From Sulfitobacter pontiacus (GTDB taxonomy: Bacteria > Pseudomonadota > Alphaproteobacteria > Rhodobacterales > Rhodobacteraceae): a DNA stretch of 64,000 nt. The stretch is taken from positions 2,257,501 through 2,321,500 of the forward strand of contig NZ_CP160849.1 in NCBI RefSeq assembly GCF_040790665.1, read 5' to 3'. The notes under the pieces were generated by a model. That model did no database searches, was not told where the DNA came from, and worked only from the letters and a program-made list of their open reading frames with translations. How positions within the stretch are numbered: the first letter of the stretch is position 1; each line of letters starts with the position of its first letter. The translations under genes were made by a program, and so were the position numbers. This document shows, piece after piece, positions 35,081 through 43,905 of this stretch.

Positions 35081-35986
35081 ATGGACGACGCACTCTCTGC
35101 CGAAGCCGCAATGGTCCAGGAACGTCCGGGCCGCTTGCGCGAATTCTGGTTCTACTTCCGCGAAAACCGCGGCGCTGTCATCGGGCTGTGGATCTTTGCG
35201 GTCTTTGCCTTTCTGGCCCTGTTCGGCCCGTGGGTCGCCCCCCATGACGCAACCGAGCAATTCCGCGCCGCCACCCTACAGCCCCCCGCGTGGCAAGAGG
35301 GCGGCACCTGGACCCATATCCTGGGCACCGATCCGCTTGGGCGCGATATGCTGTCGCGTCTGATTGTGGGCGCGCGTTATTCCTTCTTTGTGGGGGTCGT
35401 CGTTGTCTCTATCGCGGCGACCGGCGGGATCATCATCGGGCTGATCGCGGGCTTTGCGCCCAAATGGGTCGATAGCATCATCATGCGTGTCATGGATATC
35501 GTGCTGGCGTTCCCGTCCCTGCTGCTGGCGTTGGTGCTGGTGGCGATCCTTGGGCCGTCGCTGACCAACGCGATGATCGCCATCGCGATTGTGTTGCAGC
35601 CCCACTATGTGCGCCTGACCCGCGCCAGCGTGCTGTCGGAACGTCAAAAGGATTACGTGACTTCGGCCCGCGTGGCGGGGGCAGGGATCTTGCGGCTGAT
35701 GTTTGTCACCGTGCTGCCCAACTGCCTTGCGCCGATCATCGTGCAGGCCGCGCTGTCATTCTCGACCGCGATCCTTGATGCCGCGGCCTTGGGCTTTCTG
35801 GGGATGGGGGCGCAGCCGCCCACGCCTGAATGGGGCACGATGCTGGCCGAAGCACGCGAGTTCATCCTGCGCGCCTGGTGGGTCGTGACCTTCCCCGGCG
35901 TGGCGATCCTTGTGACCGTGCTGGCGATCAATCTCATGGGTGACGGCCTGCGCGACGCGCTTGATCCGAAACTGAAACGGAGCTGA
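35081..35986 (+). CDS. dppC: Dipeptide ABC transporter permease DppC
   Basis: 301 residues. The cytoplasmic N-terminus is followed by a helix (GAVIGLWIFAVFAFLALFGPW), then HILGTDPLGRDMLSRLIVGARYS, the OppC/DppC N-terminal signature, and the permease core with the EAA loop YVTSARVAGAGILRLMFVTVLPN. LGMGAQPPTPEWGTMLAE is also characteristic. It pairs with DppB. Confidence 0.92.
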   Translation: MDDALSAEAAMVQERPGRLREFWFYFRENRGAVIGLWIFAVFAFLALFGPWVAPHDATEQFRAATLQPPAWQEGGTWTHILGTDPLGRDMLSRLIVGARYSFFVGVVVVSIAATGGIIIGLIAGFAPKWVDSIIMRVMDIVLAFPSLLLALVLVAILGPSLTNAMIAIAIVLQPHYVRLTRASVLSERQKDYVTSARVAGAGILRLMFVTVLPNCLAPIIVQAALSFSTAILDAAALGFLGMGAQPPTPEWGTMLAEAREFILRAWWVVTFPGVAILVTVLAINLMGDGLRDALDPKLKRS

Positions 35987-35989
35987 GCC

Positions 35990-36967
35990 ATGACACTTTT
36001 GCGTATCAGAAACCTAAGCGTTGATTTCGCCACGGCCTCGGGCAAGTTCCGGGCGGTGGACGGCGTCGACCAGGACGTGAACGAAAGCGAGATCCTCGCG
36101 ATTGTGGGGGAAAGCGGGTCGGGTAAATCCGTGTCGATGCTGGCGCTGATGGGGCTGCTGCCCTGGACCGCTACCGTCACCGCGGACGAGCTGACCTTTG
36201 ACGGGCACAACCTGCTGACGATGGACGCCAAGGCGCGCCGCAAGATCGTCGGCAATGATCTGGCGATGATCTTTCAGGAGCCGATGTCATCGCTTAACCC
36301 CTGTTTCACCGTGGGCTGGCAAATCCGCGAGGCCCTGCGGGTGCATCTTGGCATGGGCCGCCGCGAGCGTCAGAAACGCGCGATCGAGCTGTTTGAACAG
36401 GTCGGCATCCCCGATCCCGAAAAGCGCCTGTCGGCCTTCCCGCACCAGATGTCGGGCGGGATGAACCAGCGGGTGATGATCGCCATGGCGATCGCCTGCA
36501 AGCCCAAGCTGCTGATCGCCGATGAACCTACCACGGCGCTCGACGTGACCATTCAGGCACAGATCCTTGATCTGCTCGCGTCCCTGCGCGAGGAAACGGG
36601 CATGGGGTTGGTGTTGATCACGCATGACATGGGCGTGGTTGCGGAAACCGCCGAACGGGTCAGCGTGCAATATGCCGGCCAGAAGATCGAAGAGCAGCCG
36701 GTGATCCCGCTATTTGACGCGCCGCACCACCCCTATACCTCGGCGCTGCTGGATGCGCTGCCAGAACGGGCGACGGAAAAGCGGCTGCCGACCATTCCGG
36801 GCGTGGTGCCGGGACAATTCGACCGCCCCGCAGGATGCCTGTTTTCGCCACGCTGCAAATTTGCCAACGCCAAATGCAAGTCCGAAGCGCCGCCCGCCTT
36901 GGGCCCTGATCTGGGCTATGCGCGTTGTTTCTACCCCTTGAACACAGACGAAAGGGTCGCATCATGA
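35990..36967 (+). CDS. dppD: Dipeptide ABC transporter ATPase DppD
   Basis: 325 residues. Walker [10 protein letters not shown]-loop [11 protein letters not shown], signature [15 protein letters not shown], Walker [13 protein letters not shown] and an H-loop in LITHDMG. The C-terminal oligopeptide/dipeptide transporter domain includes the Cys-rich [17 protein letters not shown]...RCFYP segment, which may bind an iron-sulfur cluster as in DppD-type ATPases. Its stop overlaps the dppF start (ATGA). Confidence 0.92.
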   Translation: MTLLRIRNLSVDFATASGKFRAVDGVDQDVNESEILAIVGESGSGKSVSMLALMGLLPWTATVTADELTFDGHNLLTMDAKARRKIVGNDLAMIFQEPMSSLNPCFTVGWQIREALRVHLGMGRRERQKRAIELFEQVGIPDPEKRLSAFPHQMSGGMNQRVMIAMAIACKPKLLIADEPTTALDVTIQAQILDLLASLREETGMGLVLITHDMGVVAETAERVSVQYAGQKIEEQPVIPLFDAPHHPYTSALLDALPERATEKRLPTIPGVVPGQFDRPAGCLFSPRCKFANAKCKSEAPPALGPDLGYARCFYPLNTDERVAS

Positions 36968-37935
36968 CCGCACCTGTGATGACTGCAACGGCGCTAGAGC
37001 GTCACTATGAAGTCGGCGGCGGGCTGTTTCGCAAGCCGCGTACGCTCAAGGCCGTGGGCGGGCTTGATTTCGCGCTCTATCCCGGCAAGACGCTGGCCGT
37101 CGTCGGCGAAAGCGGCTGCGGAAAATCGACCTTGGCGCGGATGGTCACGATGATCGAAGACCCGACCGCCGGATCGCTGACACTGGATGGCAAACCCGTG
37201 GTCCGCGAAGACTGGGCATCGCTGCGTAAATCGGTGCAGATCGTGTTCCAAGACCCCTATGGCTCGCTCAACCCGCGCCAGCGGATCGGCGCGATCCTCG
37301 AAGAACCTCTCAAGATTAACCGCCCCGACATGAGCAGCAAGGAGCGTACCGCCAAAGCGCGCGAGATGCTCGGGCTGGTGGGCTTGCGGCCTGAACATTT
37401 TGACCGCTATCCGCATATGTTTTCCGGCGGGCAACGCCAGCGGATCGCGATTGCGCGGGCGTTGATGCTGGATCCCAAAGTGCTGGTGCTGGACGAGCCT
37501 GTGTCCGCGCTGGACTTGTCGATCCAAAGCTCGGTGCTGAACCTGCTGGTCGATCTGCAGGAACGTCTGCAACTGGCCTATCTGTTCATCTCCCATGACC
37601 TGAGCGTCGTGCGTCACGTGGCGGATGAGGTGATTGTGATGTATCTGGGGCGCGCGGTCGAACGCGGTAGCCGCGATGATGTGTTCGGTGCGCCGTTCCA
37701 CCCCTATGCCAAGGCGCTGCTGTCGGCCACGCCCCAAGCGGACCCACGCGGCGCGAAAGAGCGGATCAAGCTGCAAGGCGAACTGCCATCGCCACTGGCG
37801 ATCCCCGATGGCTGCCCCTTTGCGCCACGGTGCTGGAAAGTGCGCGACAAATGCCGCGCCATGCGGCCCGAACTGCCGCAGGGGCATCATGCCGCGGCGT
37901 GTTTCTTCCCTGAAAACGGTGGCACCCCGGCCTAG
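36964..37935 (+). CDS. dppF: Dipeptide ABC transporter ATPase DppF
   Basis: 323 residues. Walker A GESGCGKSTLAR, Q-loop VFQDPYGSLNPRQ, signature FSGGQRQRIAIARAL, Walker B VLVLDEPVSALDLS and H-loop FISHDLS. The C-terminal PFAPRCWKVRDKCRAM segment again shows the Cys pattern. ATG at 36964 is taken because it overlaps the dppD stop; the longer frame from 36925 lies inside dppD. Its stop codon is the loop of a perfect palindrome. Confidence 0.92.
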   Translation: MTAPVMTATALERHYEVGGGLFRKPRTLKAVGGLDFALYPGKTLAVVGESGCGKSTLARMVTMIEDPTAGSLTLDGKPVVREDWASLRKSVQIVFQDPYGSLNPRQRIGAILEEPLKINRPDMSSKERTAKAREMLGLVGLRPEHFDRYPHMFSGGQRQRIAIARALMLDPKVLVLDEPVSALDLSIQSSVLNLLVDLQERLQLAYLFISHDLSVVRHVADEVIVMYLGRAVERGSRDDVFGAPFHPYAKALLSATPQADPRGAKERIKLQGELPSPLAIPDGCPFAPRCWKVRDKCRAMRPELPQGHHAAACFFPENGGTPA

Positions 37936-37943
37936 GGCCGGGG
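37925..37943. repeat. Palindrome with the dppF stop codon as its loop
   Basis: CCCCGGCC, then the TAG stop of dppF, then GGCCGGGG: an 8-bp GC-only stem with the 3-base stop codon as loop. No T-run follows. It marks the end of the dpp operon, facing the convergent DgoK-like gene, and may protect the mRNA 3' end or slow terminating ribosomes. Confidence 0.6.
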
Positions 37944-37972
37944 GCGTCGTCGCTTATCGCGCGCGGGTCAGA

Positions 37973-38860
37973 TCAACTGGCGCTTGCGTCGGCGCAAAGC
38001 CGTAGCCCGGCGCGCACATGGTCGCGGCGCGAGACGTGGCTGGCCGTCAGACCCTGGGCGGCAAGCCCGCGTGCATAGAGCAGGGCGAGCGGGCTGTCGG
38101 ACAGGATGACCACCTCGCGGCCCAGCCAATAGGCGCGGGCACCGGCCAGCTCTAGCCCGATCAGCAAACCCATCAACCGTGACCAGCCTGCGTCCGTCGT
38201 GGGGCCGTCTATGGTGGCTTGCGCCGAAATCTCGGCCAGCGCGGTGGCAAAGATTTGCGGGCGAGCCATGACATCATTCACGGCGGCGTCGAAAGTATCC
38301 TCATCCAAGGCACCACCGACAACCGCCTTTGACAGCGGGGCTGTCGCGGACAACTGCGCGGCCATCATGGGGGTGAGAAAACTTTGAAAACTGACGACCT
38401 CGCGGGCGCTGATGTGGGCCCATGTGGACTGCGCATCAAGGCAACAGATCACCCCGTCAAACTCGGGCGCTGCCTGAAGGTAGCCCGCAATCGCCGTCTC
38501 GGCCCCTTGCATGATCTGGGGCGGGCTGGCCTGTTTCAGGCCGGGCACCGCGCGTAGTTCCAGCCGCGGGTCATCAACCTCCAGGGCAAGCACCCCGCCC
38601 AAGGGCTCTGCCGGAACGGGGCGCAGGCTGCTGGCGGGCAGGGCGGGCAGCCCCGCGACGATCACCGGCAAACGCTGTTGGTCCGACAAATAGGGCGACA
38701 GCAAATCCGTCAGGGCCGCGACAAAGCCGTCTTCGGCAGGCAAAGCAGCGACCGGCCCGTCGGCCTGCGCCAGCACATCGCCGCGTGGATCATGCACCCA
38801 CAGATGCATATGCCCATCCGCGACATCGACCCCGATCCACGCGGGGCTTGCACCGCTCAC
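37973..38860 (-). CDS. Divergent DgoK-like (2-keto-3-deoxygalactonokinase family) protein
   Basis: 295 residues with the overall layout of DgoK: an N-terminal GVDVADGHMHLWVHD strand-loop where active kinases have a DWGST-type phosphate loop, then PGLKQASPPQIMQGAETAI (active: RGEET), CLDAQSTWAHI (active: PGTHSKW) and a conserved C-terminal LMGLLIGLELAGARAY...LALLYARGL. The nucleotide- and substrate-contacting motifs are all altered, so kinase activity is doubtful. It is divergent from choX; no sugar-acid catabolic gene is nearby. Family assignment is moderate, function unknown. Confidence 0.6.
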   Translation of the reverse strand: MSGASPAWIGVDVADGHMHLWVHDPRGDVLAQADGPVAALPAEDGFVAALTDLLSPYLSDQQRLPVIVAGLPALPASSLRPVPAEPLGGVLALEVDDPRLELRAVPGLKQASPPQIMQGAETAIAGYLQAAPEFDGVICCLDAQSTWAHISAREVVSFQSFLTPMMAAQLSATAPLSKAVVGGALDEDTFDAAVNDVMARPQIFATALAEISAQATIDGPTTDAGWSRLMGLLIGLELAGARAYWLGREVVILSDSPLALLYARGLAAQGLTASHVSRRDHVRAGLRLCADASAS

Positions 38861-38981
38861 GCGTGGGGGCCTGTGAAGAGGGGAATGGGAAAATAGGGGG
38901 TGCCGATCATGGGGTGTCTCCTTGCCTGAGCCGCGTCTTGCCGCGCGGTCGTGTATAAATCGGGTTGCATCAAAGCGCGCA

Positions 38982-39001
38982 ATCGCGCTCTATTACGCGA
39001 T
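38982..39001. promoter_or_regulatory. Inverted repeat in the choX promoter region
   Basis: ATCGCG-N8-CGCGAT, 32 bp before the choX start. TTGCAT at 38965-38970 and TCTATT inside the spacer could be -35 and -10 elements about 18 bp apart, so a bound repressor would block the promoter. Assignment by eye. Confidence 0.3.
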
Positions 39002-39032
39002 CAACAATAAACATAACGGGAGTTCCTCTGCC

Positions 39033-39956
39033 ATGAAAGTTCTTGCAGCAACCACCGCGCTTACCCTGTCCCTTGCCAGCAGCCTTGCTGCCGCAAGCTG
39101 TGACGAGATCACCTTTTCCGACGTAGGTTGGACCGACATCACCGCGACCACTGCCGCGACCACCGTCGTGCTGGACGCTTTGGGCTATGAGACAGACGTG
39201 AAAATCCTTTCCGTTCCAGTGACCTACACGTCGATGGCCGCAGGCGATGTGGATGTGTTTCTTGGCAACTGGATGCCCACGATGGAGGCGGACATCGCCC
39301 CGTACCGCGAGGATGGCAGCGTTGACACAGTGCGCGCGAACCTGACTGGCGCGAAGTACACGCTGGCCGTGAACAAAGCCGCCGCTGACATGGGGATCAA
39401 GAATTTCGCCGATATCGCTGCCAATGCAGACGCGCTGGACGGTCAGATCTATGGCATCGAGCCGGGCAATGACGGCAACCGCCTGATCCAGTCGATGATC
39501 GACGACAACGCCTTTGATCTGGCCGAGTTCGAGGTCAAGGAATCGTCGGAGCAGGGGATGCTGGCACAGGTCAAACGCCTGTCCGCCAAGGGCGAGCCTA
39601 TCGTCTTCCTTGGTTGGGAACCGCACCCGATGAACGCGAACTTTGATCTGACCTATCTTGAAGGCGGAGATGATTTCTTTGGCCCCGATCTGGGCGGTGC
39701 GACCGTGCACACAAACACCCGCGCCGGTTTTGTCGAGGAATGCCCCAACGTGGGCAAGCTGCTGACCAATCTGGAATTCACCCTCGCTATGGAGAACGAG
39801 ATCATGGGGGCCATTCTGGATGACGGCGAAGAGCCCCGCGATGCGGCGACAGCTTGGATCAAGGCGAACCCTGATGTGCTCGACACATGGCTGGACGGCG
39901 TGACCACCGTGGACGGTGGCGACGCGATGGCGGCCGCCAAGGCCATCGTCGAATAA
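39033..39956 (+). CDS. choX: Choline ABC transporter binding protein
   Basis: 307 residues. A signal peptide (MKVLAATTALTLSLASSLAAA) precedes SCDEITFSDVGWTDITATTAAT, typical of the ChoX/OpuAC-type betaine and choline binding proteins. VDVFLGNWMPTME and FLGWEPHPMNANFDLTYLEGGDDFFGP match ChoX. The mature protein binds choline in the periplasm. ATG at 39033 is preferred since the signal peptide begins there; the frame from 38922 has no other support. A terminator-like hairpin follows. Confidence 0.88.
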   Translation: MKVLAATTALTLSLASSLAAASCDEITFSDVGWTDITATTAATTVVLDALGYETDVKILSVPVTYTSMAAGDVDVFLGNWMPTMEADIAPYREDGSVDTVRANLTGAKYTLAVNKAAADMGIKNFADIAANADALDGQIYGIEPGNDGNRLIQSMIDDNAFDLAEFEVKESSEQGMLAQVKRLSAKGEPIVFLGWEPHPMNANFDLTYLEGGDDFFGPDLGGATVHTNTRAGFVEECPNVGKLLTNLEFTLAMENEIMGAILDDGEEPRDAATAWIKANPDVLDTWLDGVTTVDGGDAMAAAKAIVE

Positions 39957-39973
39957 TCCACCCTTAGGATGTG

Positions 39974-40005
39974 AAAAGGGCCTGCCATCGGGCGGGCCCT
40001 TTTTG
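39974..40005 (+). terminator. Terminator-like hairpin between choX and choW
   Basis: AAAGGGCC pairs with GGCCCTTT, extended inwards by G-C and G-T pairs, and a TTTTT tract overlaps the end. It is strong enough to terminate; readthrough would supply choWV. It repeats the binding-protein-then-hairpin pattern seen in two other importers here. Confidence 0.75.
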
Positions 40006-40040
40006 CCATCATCGCATGATACCAGCCTCCGGAGGTTCCC

Positions 40041-40874
40041 ATGAACTGGCTCACCGATAACAAGATCCCGATTGATGACGCCGCAGAGGCGGTTTTTGAT
40101 TGGCTGCTGATCAACGCCGGTTGGCTGTTCGACGGGCTGGCCATCGCGATGGAGTGGTTGATTGACGCGATCCTCTGGGTGCTGCAAACGCCACATCCGC
40201 TGATCGTTATCGCTGTCTTTGGCGCGCTGACCTGGGCGATCCAGCGCAACTGGAAAACCCCGCTGCTGATCGTGTTGGGGTTCCTGTTCATCCTCAATCA
40301 GGATTACTGGGAAGAAACCACCGAAAGCCTGACGCTGGTGCTGTCGGCCTGTGTGGTCTGCATGGGCGTTGGTGTTCCCATCGGCATCGCCGCGGCGCAT
40401 CGACCGCGCATGTACCGCTATATGGCACCGGTGCTGGACCTGATGCAGACGCTGCCCACCTTCGTTTATCTTATTCCAGCGATTGTCTTTTTCGGCATCG
40501 GCATGGTGCCGGGGCTGATCGCGACGGTGATCTTTGTCCTGCCCGCGCCGATCCGGTTGACGCAGCTTGGTATCGCCTCCACCCCCAAGGCGCTGCTTGA
40601 GGCCGCGCAGGCCTTTGGCGCGAAGCCCAGCCAGACCCTGTGGAAGATCGAACTGCCCTATGCGCTGCCGCAGATCATGACCGGTCTGAACCAGACGATC
40701 ATGCTGTCGCTGTCGATGGTGGTGATCGCGGCCCTCGTGGGGGCGGATGGCCTTGGCGTGCCGGTGGTGCGCGCGCTTAATCAGGTGAACACGGGGCTTG
40801 GCTTTGAATCGGGGCTGATCATCGTCGTGGTCGCCATCATGCTGGACCGGATGCTACGGGTGACACGGAAATGA
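40041..40874 (+). CDS. choW: Choline ABC transporter permease
   Basis: 277 residues, six to seven membrane segments, ProW/OpuAB type. MNWLTDNKIPIDDAAEAVFDWL is the typical N-terminus; the core reads LDLMQTLPTFVYLIPAIVFFG and GLIATVIFVLPAPIRLTQLGI, with the EAA-like loop EAAQAFGAKPSQTLWKIELP. It forms the choline channel with ChoV as motor. CCGGAGG lies upstream of the ATG, and the stop overlaps choV (ATGA). Confidence 0.9.
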   Translation: MNWLTDNKIPIDDAAEAVFDWLLINAGWLFDGLAIAMEWLIDAILWVLQTPHPLIVIAVFGALTWAIQRNWKTPLLIVLGFLFILNQDYWEETTESLTLVLSACVVCMGVGVPIGIAAAHRPRMYRYMAPVLDLMQTLPTFVYLIPAIVFFGIGMVPGLIATVIFVLPAPIRLTQLGIASTPKALLEAAQAFGAKPSQTLWKIELPYALPQIMTGLNQTIMLSLSMVVIAALVGADGLGVPVVRALNQVNTGLGFESGLIIVVVAIMLDRMLRVTRK

Positions 40875-41911
40875 GCGATCAAATGACCAACCCCGCAAAC
40901 GCCGTCGAATTCGACAATGTGTCCATCGTCTTTGGCCCGAAACCGGCCAAGGCGCTGCCCTTGATGGATGCCGGACAAGACCGCGCCGAAATCGAGGCCG
41001 AGACAGGCCAGATCCTTGGGGTGCATAACTGCACGCTAGACGTCAAACAGGGCGAGATCCTTGTGCTGATGGGCTTGTCCGGCTCTGGCAAATCCACCTT
41101 GCTGCGCGCGGTCAACGGGTTGAACCCGTTGGTGCGTGGATCGGTGCGGGTGCATGATGGCGACTGGAGCTGTGACGTCACTGCCAGCTCTGCCGCTGAT
41201 CTGCGCCGCGTGCGCCGCGAATGTGTGTCGATGGTGTTCCAGCAGTTCGGATTGCTGCCGTGGCGCACGGTGCGCGACAACGTGGCGCTTGGGCTGGAAC
41301 TGGCCGATGTCCCCAAACGCGAACGGCTTGAACGGGCAGAGGCGCAGCTCAAGCTCGTTGGTCTGGCAGATTGGGCTGACCGCAAGGTCAGCGAACTGTC
41401 GGGCGGGATGCAGCAACGCGTGGGGCTGGCCCGCGCCTTTGCCACCGAAGCCCCGATCCTGCTGATGGACGAGCCTTTCTCGGCTCTTGATCCGCTGATT
41501 CGCACCCGTCTGCAGGACGAGCTGCTTGATCTGCAACGCGAGTTGAAACGCACGATCATCTTCGTCAGCCACGATCTGGACGAAGCCTTCAAACTGGGCG
41601 GGCGCATCGCGATTATGGAAGGCGGGCGCATCGTGCAATGCGGCACCCCGCGCGAGATTTTCTCGAACCCCGCGTCGGACTATGTGGCGGAATTCGTGGC
41701 CAATATGAACCCGCTTGGCGTGCTGACGGCCCGCGATGTGATGGGCCCGCCCGCCGCGACATCGGACGGGGCCGTCGCCGCCGAGACGCCGGTGGCCGAG
41801 CTGATTGGCAAGATCGGCGATGATGCGCAGGCGATCCCCGTGGTCGAGGACGGAGAGACGATCGGCACCGTCACCGCAGGCAGTATCGTATCGCGCTTGC
41901 AGTCCGAATGA
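40871..41911 (+). CDS. choV: Choline ABC transporter ATPase
   Basis: 346 residues. Walker A GLSGSGKSTLLRAVNGLNPL, Q-loop MVFQQFGLLPW, signature LSGGMQQRVGLARAF, Walker B ILLMDEPFSALDPL and H-loop FVSHDLDEAFKLG. The N-terminal FGPKPAKALPLMDAGQDRAEI extension is the ChoV/ProV type. A CBS-like C-terminal region (about 285-345, LIGKIGDDAQAIPVVEDGETIGTV) could sense ionic strength as in osmoregulated relatives. Confidence 0.9.
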   Translation: MSDQMTNPANAVEFDNVSIVFGPKPAKALPLMDAGQDRAEIEAETGQILGVHNCTLDVKQGEILVLMGLSGSGKSTLLRAVNGLNPLVRGSVRVHDGDWSCDVTASSAADLRRVRRECVSMVFQQFGLLPWRTVRDNVALGLELADVPKRERLERAEAQLKLVGLADWADRKVSELSGGMQQRVGLARAFATEAPILLMDEPFSALDPLIRTRLQDELLDLQRELKRTIIFVSHDLDEAFKLGGRIAIMEGGRIVQCGTPREIFSNPASDYVAEFVANMNPLGVLTARDVMGPPAATSDGAVAAETPVAELIGKIGDDAQAIPVVEDGETIGTVTAGSIVSRLQSE

Positions 41912-41980
41912 TGCTTTGACCTCAGGCGCTTGGCGGGTCATCACTACGCCACGAGACCGCGTAGCGCAGGGGATTACAGA

Positions 41981-42922
41981 ATGACGGATCAGGAAAGCTC
42001 GGGCCGCCAAAGCAATGCGCTTGGCGTGGCGGGTGTGCTTTTTGCGGGCATTGTCTGGGGCACCACCGGCACCGCCGCGACCTTTGCCCCTGACGTGAGT
42101 GCTGCGGCGATCGGTGCCGCGGCGATGGGGATCGGCGGCATCGCGCAGGCGCTGCTGGCGCTGCGGGGCATCGCCCATGCGCGTGCGCAACTTTGGCAGC
42201 AGCGTGGGTTGCTGCTGCTGGGGGCCTTGGCGGTGATGATCTATCCGCTGGCGTTCTATGGCTCCATGCGGTTGGCGGGGGTGACCATCGGGACCGTCGT
42301 CACCATCGGCACCGCGCCCCTGTTTGCCGCGCTGATCGAATATGTGATGGAGCGATCTTTGCTGACCCTTCGGTGGAGCCTTGGCGCGCTGGCGGGCGTG
42401 GCGGGCATGGTGCTGATCTGTCTGGCCGAGGGCGGGCATGGGGCCGTGGGGGGCACCAATGTGCCGCTTGGGGTCGTGCTGGGGCTGCTTGGCGGGTTTA
42501 CCTATGCGCTGTACAGCTGGACGGCGCGCGCGATGATGCTGCGCGGCCTGCGGTCTTCGGTGGCCATGGGTGCCACCTTTGGACTGGGCGGGCTGATGTT
42601 GATGCCTGTGCTGTTGGCGACCGGCGGCCCGCTGCTGGCCTCGTGGGGGAATGCGGCGGTCGGGCTTTATATGGCCTTTGTGCCGATGTTTCTGGGCTAT
42701 ATCTGTTTCGGCTACGGGCTGTCGCGGGTGCGGGCGAGTACCGCCACGACCCTGACGCTGATCGAGCCGGTGGTCGCGGCACTGCTGGCCGTTGTCGTGG
42801 TGGGCGAACGCTTACCCCCCCTTGGCTGGGCCGGCGTGGGGCTGGTTGTGCTTTGCCTGCTGGTGCTGACCGTGCCCACGGGGCGGGGCGCGCAGCCAGT
42901 GGCCCCGATCCCGCCCAAGTAG
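41981..42922 (+). CDS. EamA/DMT-family transporter
   Basis: 313 residues with ten hydrophobic segments in two EamA repeats (VAGVLFAGIVWGTTGTAATFAP near the start; LSRVRASTATTLTLIEPVVAALLAVVVVGERL near the end). Probable efflux of a small metabolite; substrate unknown. The ATG at 41981 begins the folded protein, and the frame from 41930 is unneeded. It follows choV by 69 bp on the same strand, possibly a separate unit. Confidence 0.83.
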   Translation: MTDQESSGRQSNALGVAGVLFAGIVWGTTGTAATFAPDVSAAAIGAAAMGIGGIAQALLALRGIAHARAQLWQQRGLLLLGALAVMIYPLAFYGSMRLAGVTIGTVVTIGTAPLFAALIEYVMERSLLTLRWSLGALAGVAGMVLICLAEGGHGAVGGTNVPLGVVLGLLGGFTYALYSWTARAMMLRGLRSSVAMGATFGLGGLMLMPVLLATGGPLLASWGNAAVGLYMAFVPMFLGYICFGYGLSRVRASTATTLTLIEPVVAALLAVVVVGERLPPLGWAGVGLVVLCLLVLTVPTGRGAQPVAPIPPK

Positions 42923-43077
42923 TATCGGATTCGACTGACGCAGCGACATGGGTAAAATTCTTGCTCTTTTGCTACCTACATCGCGACGTTTTGGTCTAGA
43001 AGCATCGCCAAGCCGCCCCATGCCCCGCCATGGCCCCGATAGATTGCAGACGACCTTACCAAAAAGGACCGCCACAG

Positions 43078-43905
43078 ATGAGCGCCACAGCCCGTAAGAC
43101 CGCCCCCATGCCGACGGATATTCTGGCCCGCAAAGGGGGGGCTCCGCTGGTGAGCCTGACCGCCTATACCACGCCGATGGCGCAAGTGATGGATGGCATC
43201 TGCGATTTCGTGCTTGTGGGCGATTCAGTGGGGATGGTGCTGCACGGGCTGCCCTCGACGCTGGACGTCACGATGGAGATGATGATCCTGCACGGTCAAG
43301 CGGTGCGGCGCGGGCTGACACAGTCGATGTTGGTGATCGATATGCCCTTTGGCAGCTACGAGCAAAGCCCGGCCCAAGCCTTTGAGAACGCGGCACGCTT
43401 GATGCGTGAAACCGGTGCCGGTGCGGTCAAGCTTGAAGGGGGGGAGGTGATGGAAGACACCATCGCCTTCCTGACCAAACGCGGCATTCCGGTGATGGCG
43501 CATATCGGCCTGACGCCGCAGTCGATCCACACGCTTGGCGGGTACAAGGTGCAGGGGCGCGGTGCGGCCGCCACGCAGCTGATGGCCGATGCGCAGGCGG
43601 TGACGCGGGCAGGGGCCTTTGCCGTGGTGCTTGAGAAAGTGCCGCAAGCTTTGGCGGACCAGATCACCAAGACCGTTGCCATTCCCACCATCGGCATCGG
43701 TGCGTCAGCGCAATGCGACGGGCAAATTCTGGTGGTCGATGACATGCTGGGGCTGTTCACTGCCTTCAAGGCTAAATTCGTAAAACGCTATGCCCATCTG
43801 GGCGATGACGCAAAGGCGGCGGTGCAGGCCTATGCCGACGAGGTCACGGCGCGCTCCTTCCCCGGACCCGAGCATGTATTTTCTGACGAGGTTTCCAAAA
43901 CATGA
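43078..43905 (+). CDS. panB: 3-Methyl-2-oxobutanoate hydroxymethyltransferase
   Basis: 275 residues. [58 protein letters not shown]-like [20 protein letters not shown] and [23 protein letters not shown] are all PanB signatures. It makes ketopantoate for coenzyme A biosynthesis. AAAAGGA lies upstream of the ATG at 43078. The stop overlaps panC. The 155-bp gap upstream (42923-43077) shows no gene. Confidence 0.94.
   Translation: MSATARKTAPMPTDILARKGGAPLVSLTAYTTPMAQVMDGICDFVLVGDSVGMVLHGLPSTLDVTMEMMILHGQAVRRGLTQSMLVIDMPFGSYEQSPAQAFENAARLMRETGAGAVKLEGGEVMEDTIAFLTKRGIPVMAHIGLTPQSIHTLGGYKVQGRGAAATQLMADAQAVTRAGAFAVVLEKVPQALADQITKTVAIPTIGIGASAQCDGQILVVDDMLGLFTAFKAKFVKRYAHLGDDAKAAVQAYADEVTARSFPGPEHVFSDEVSKT

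Noticed and set aside
38970-40400. A 476-residue open frame antisense to choX and choW
   Set aside because: Both sense genes are well supported; the antisense frame shows no domain, signal or start context.
41036-42439. A 467-residue open frame antisense to choV and the EamA gene
   Set aside because: It crosses the boundary of two well-supported sense genes and has shadow composition.
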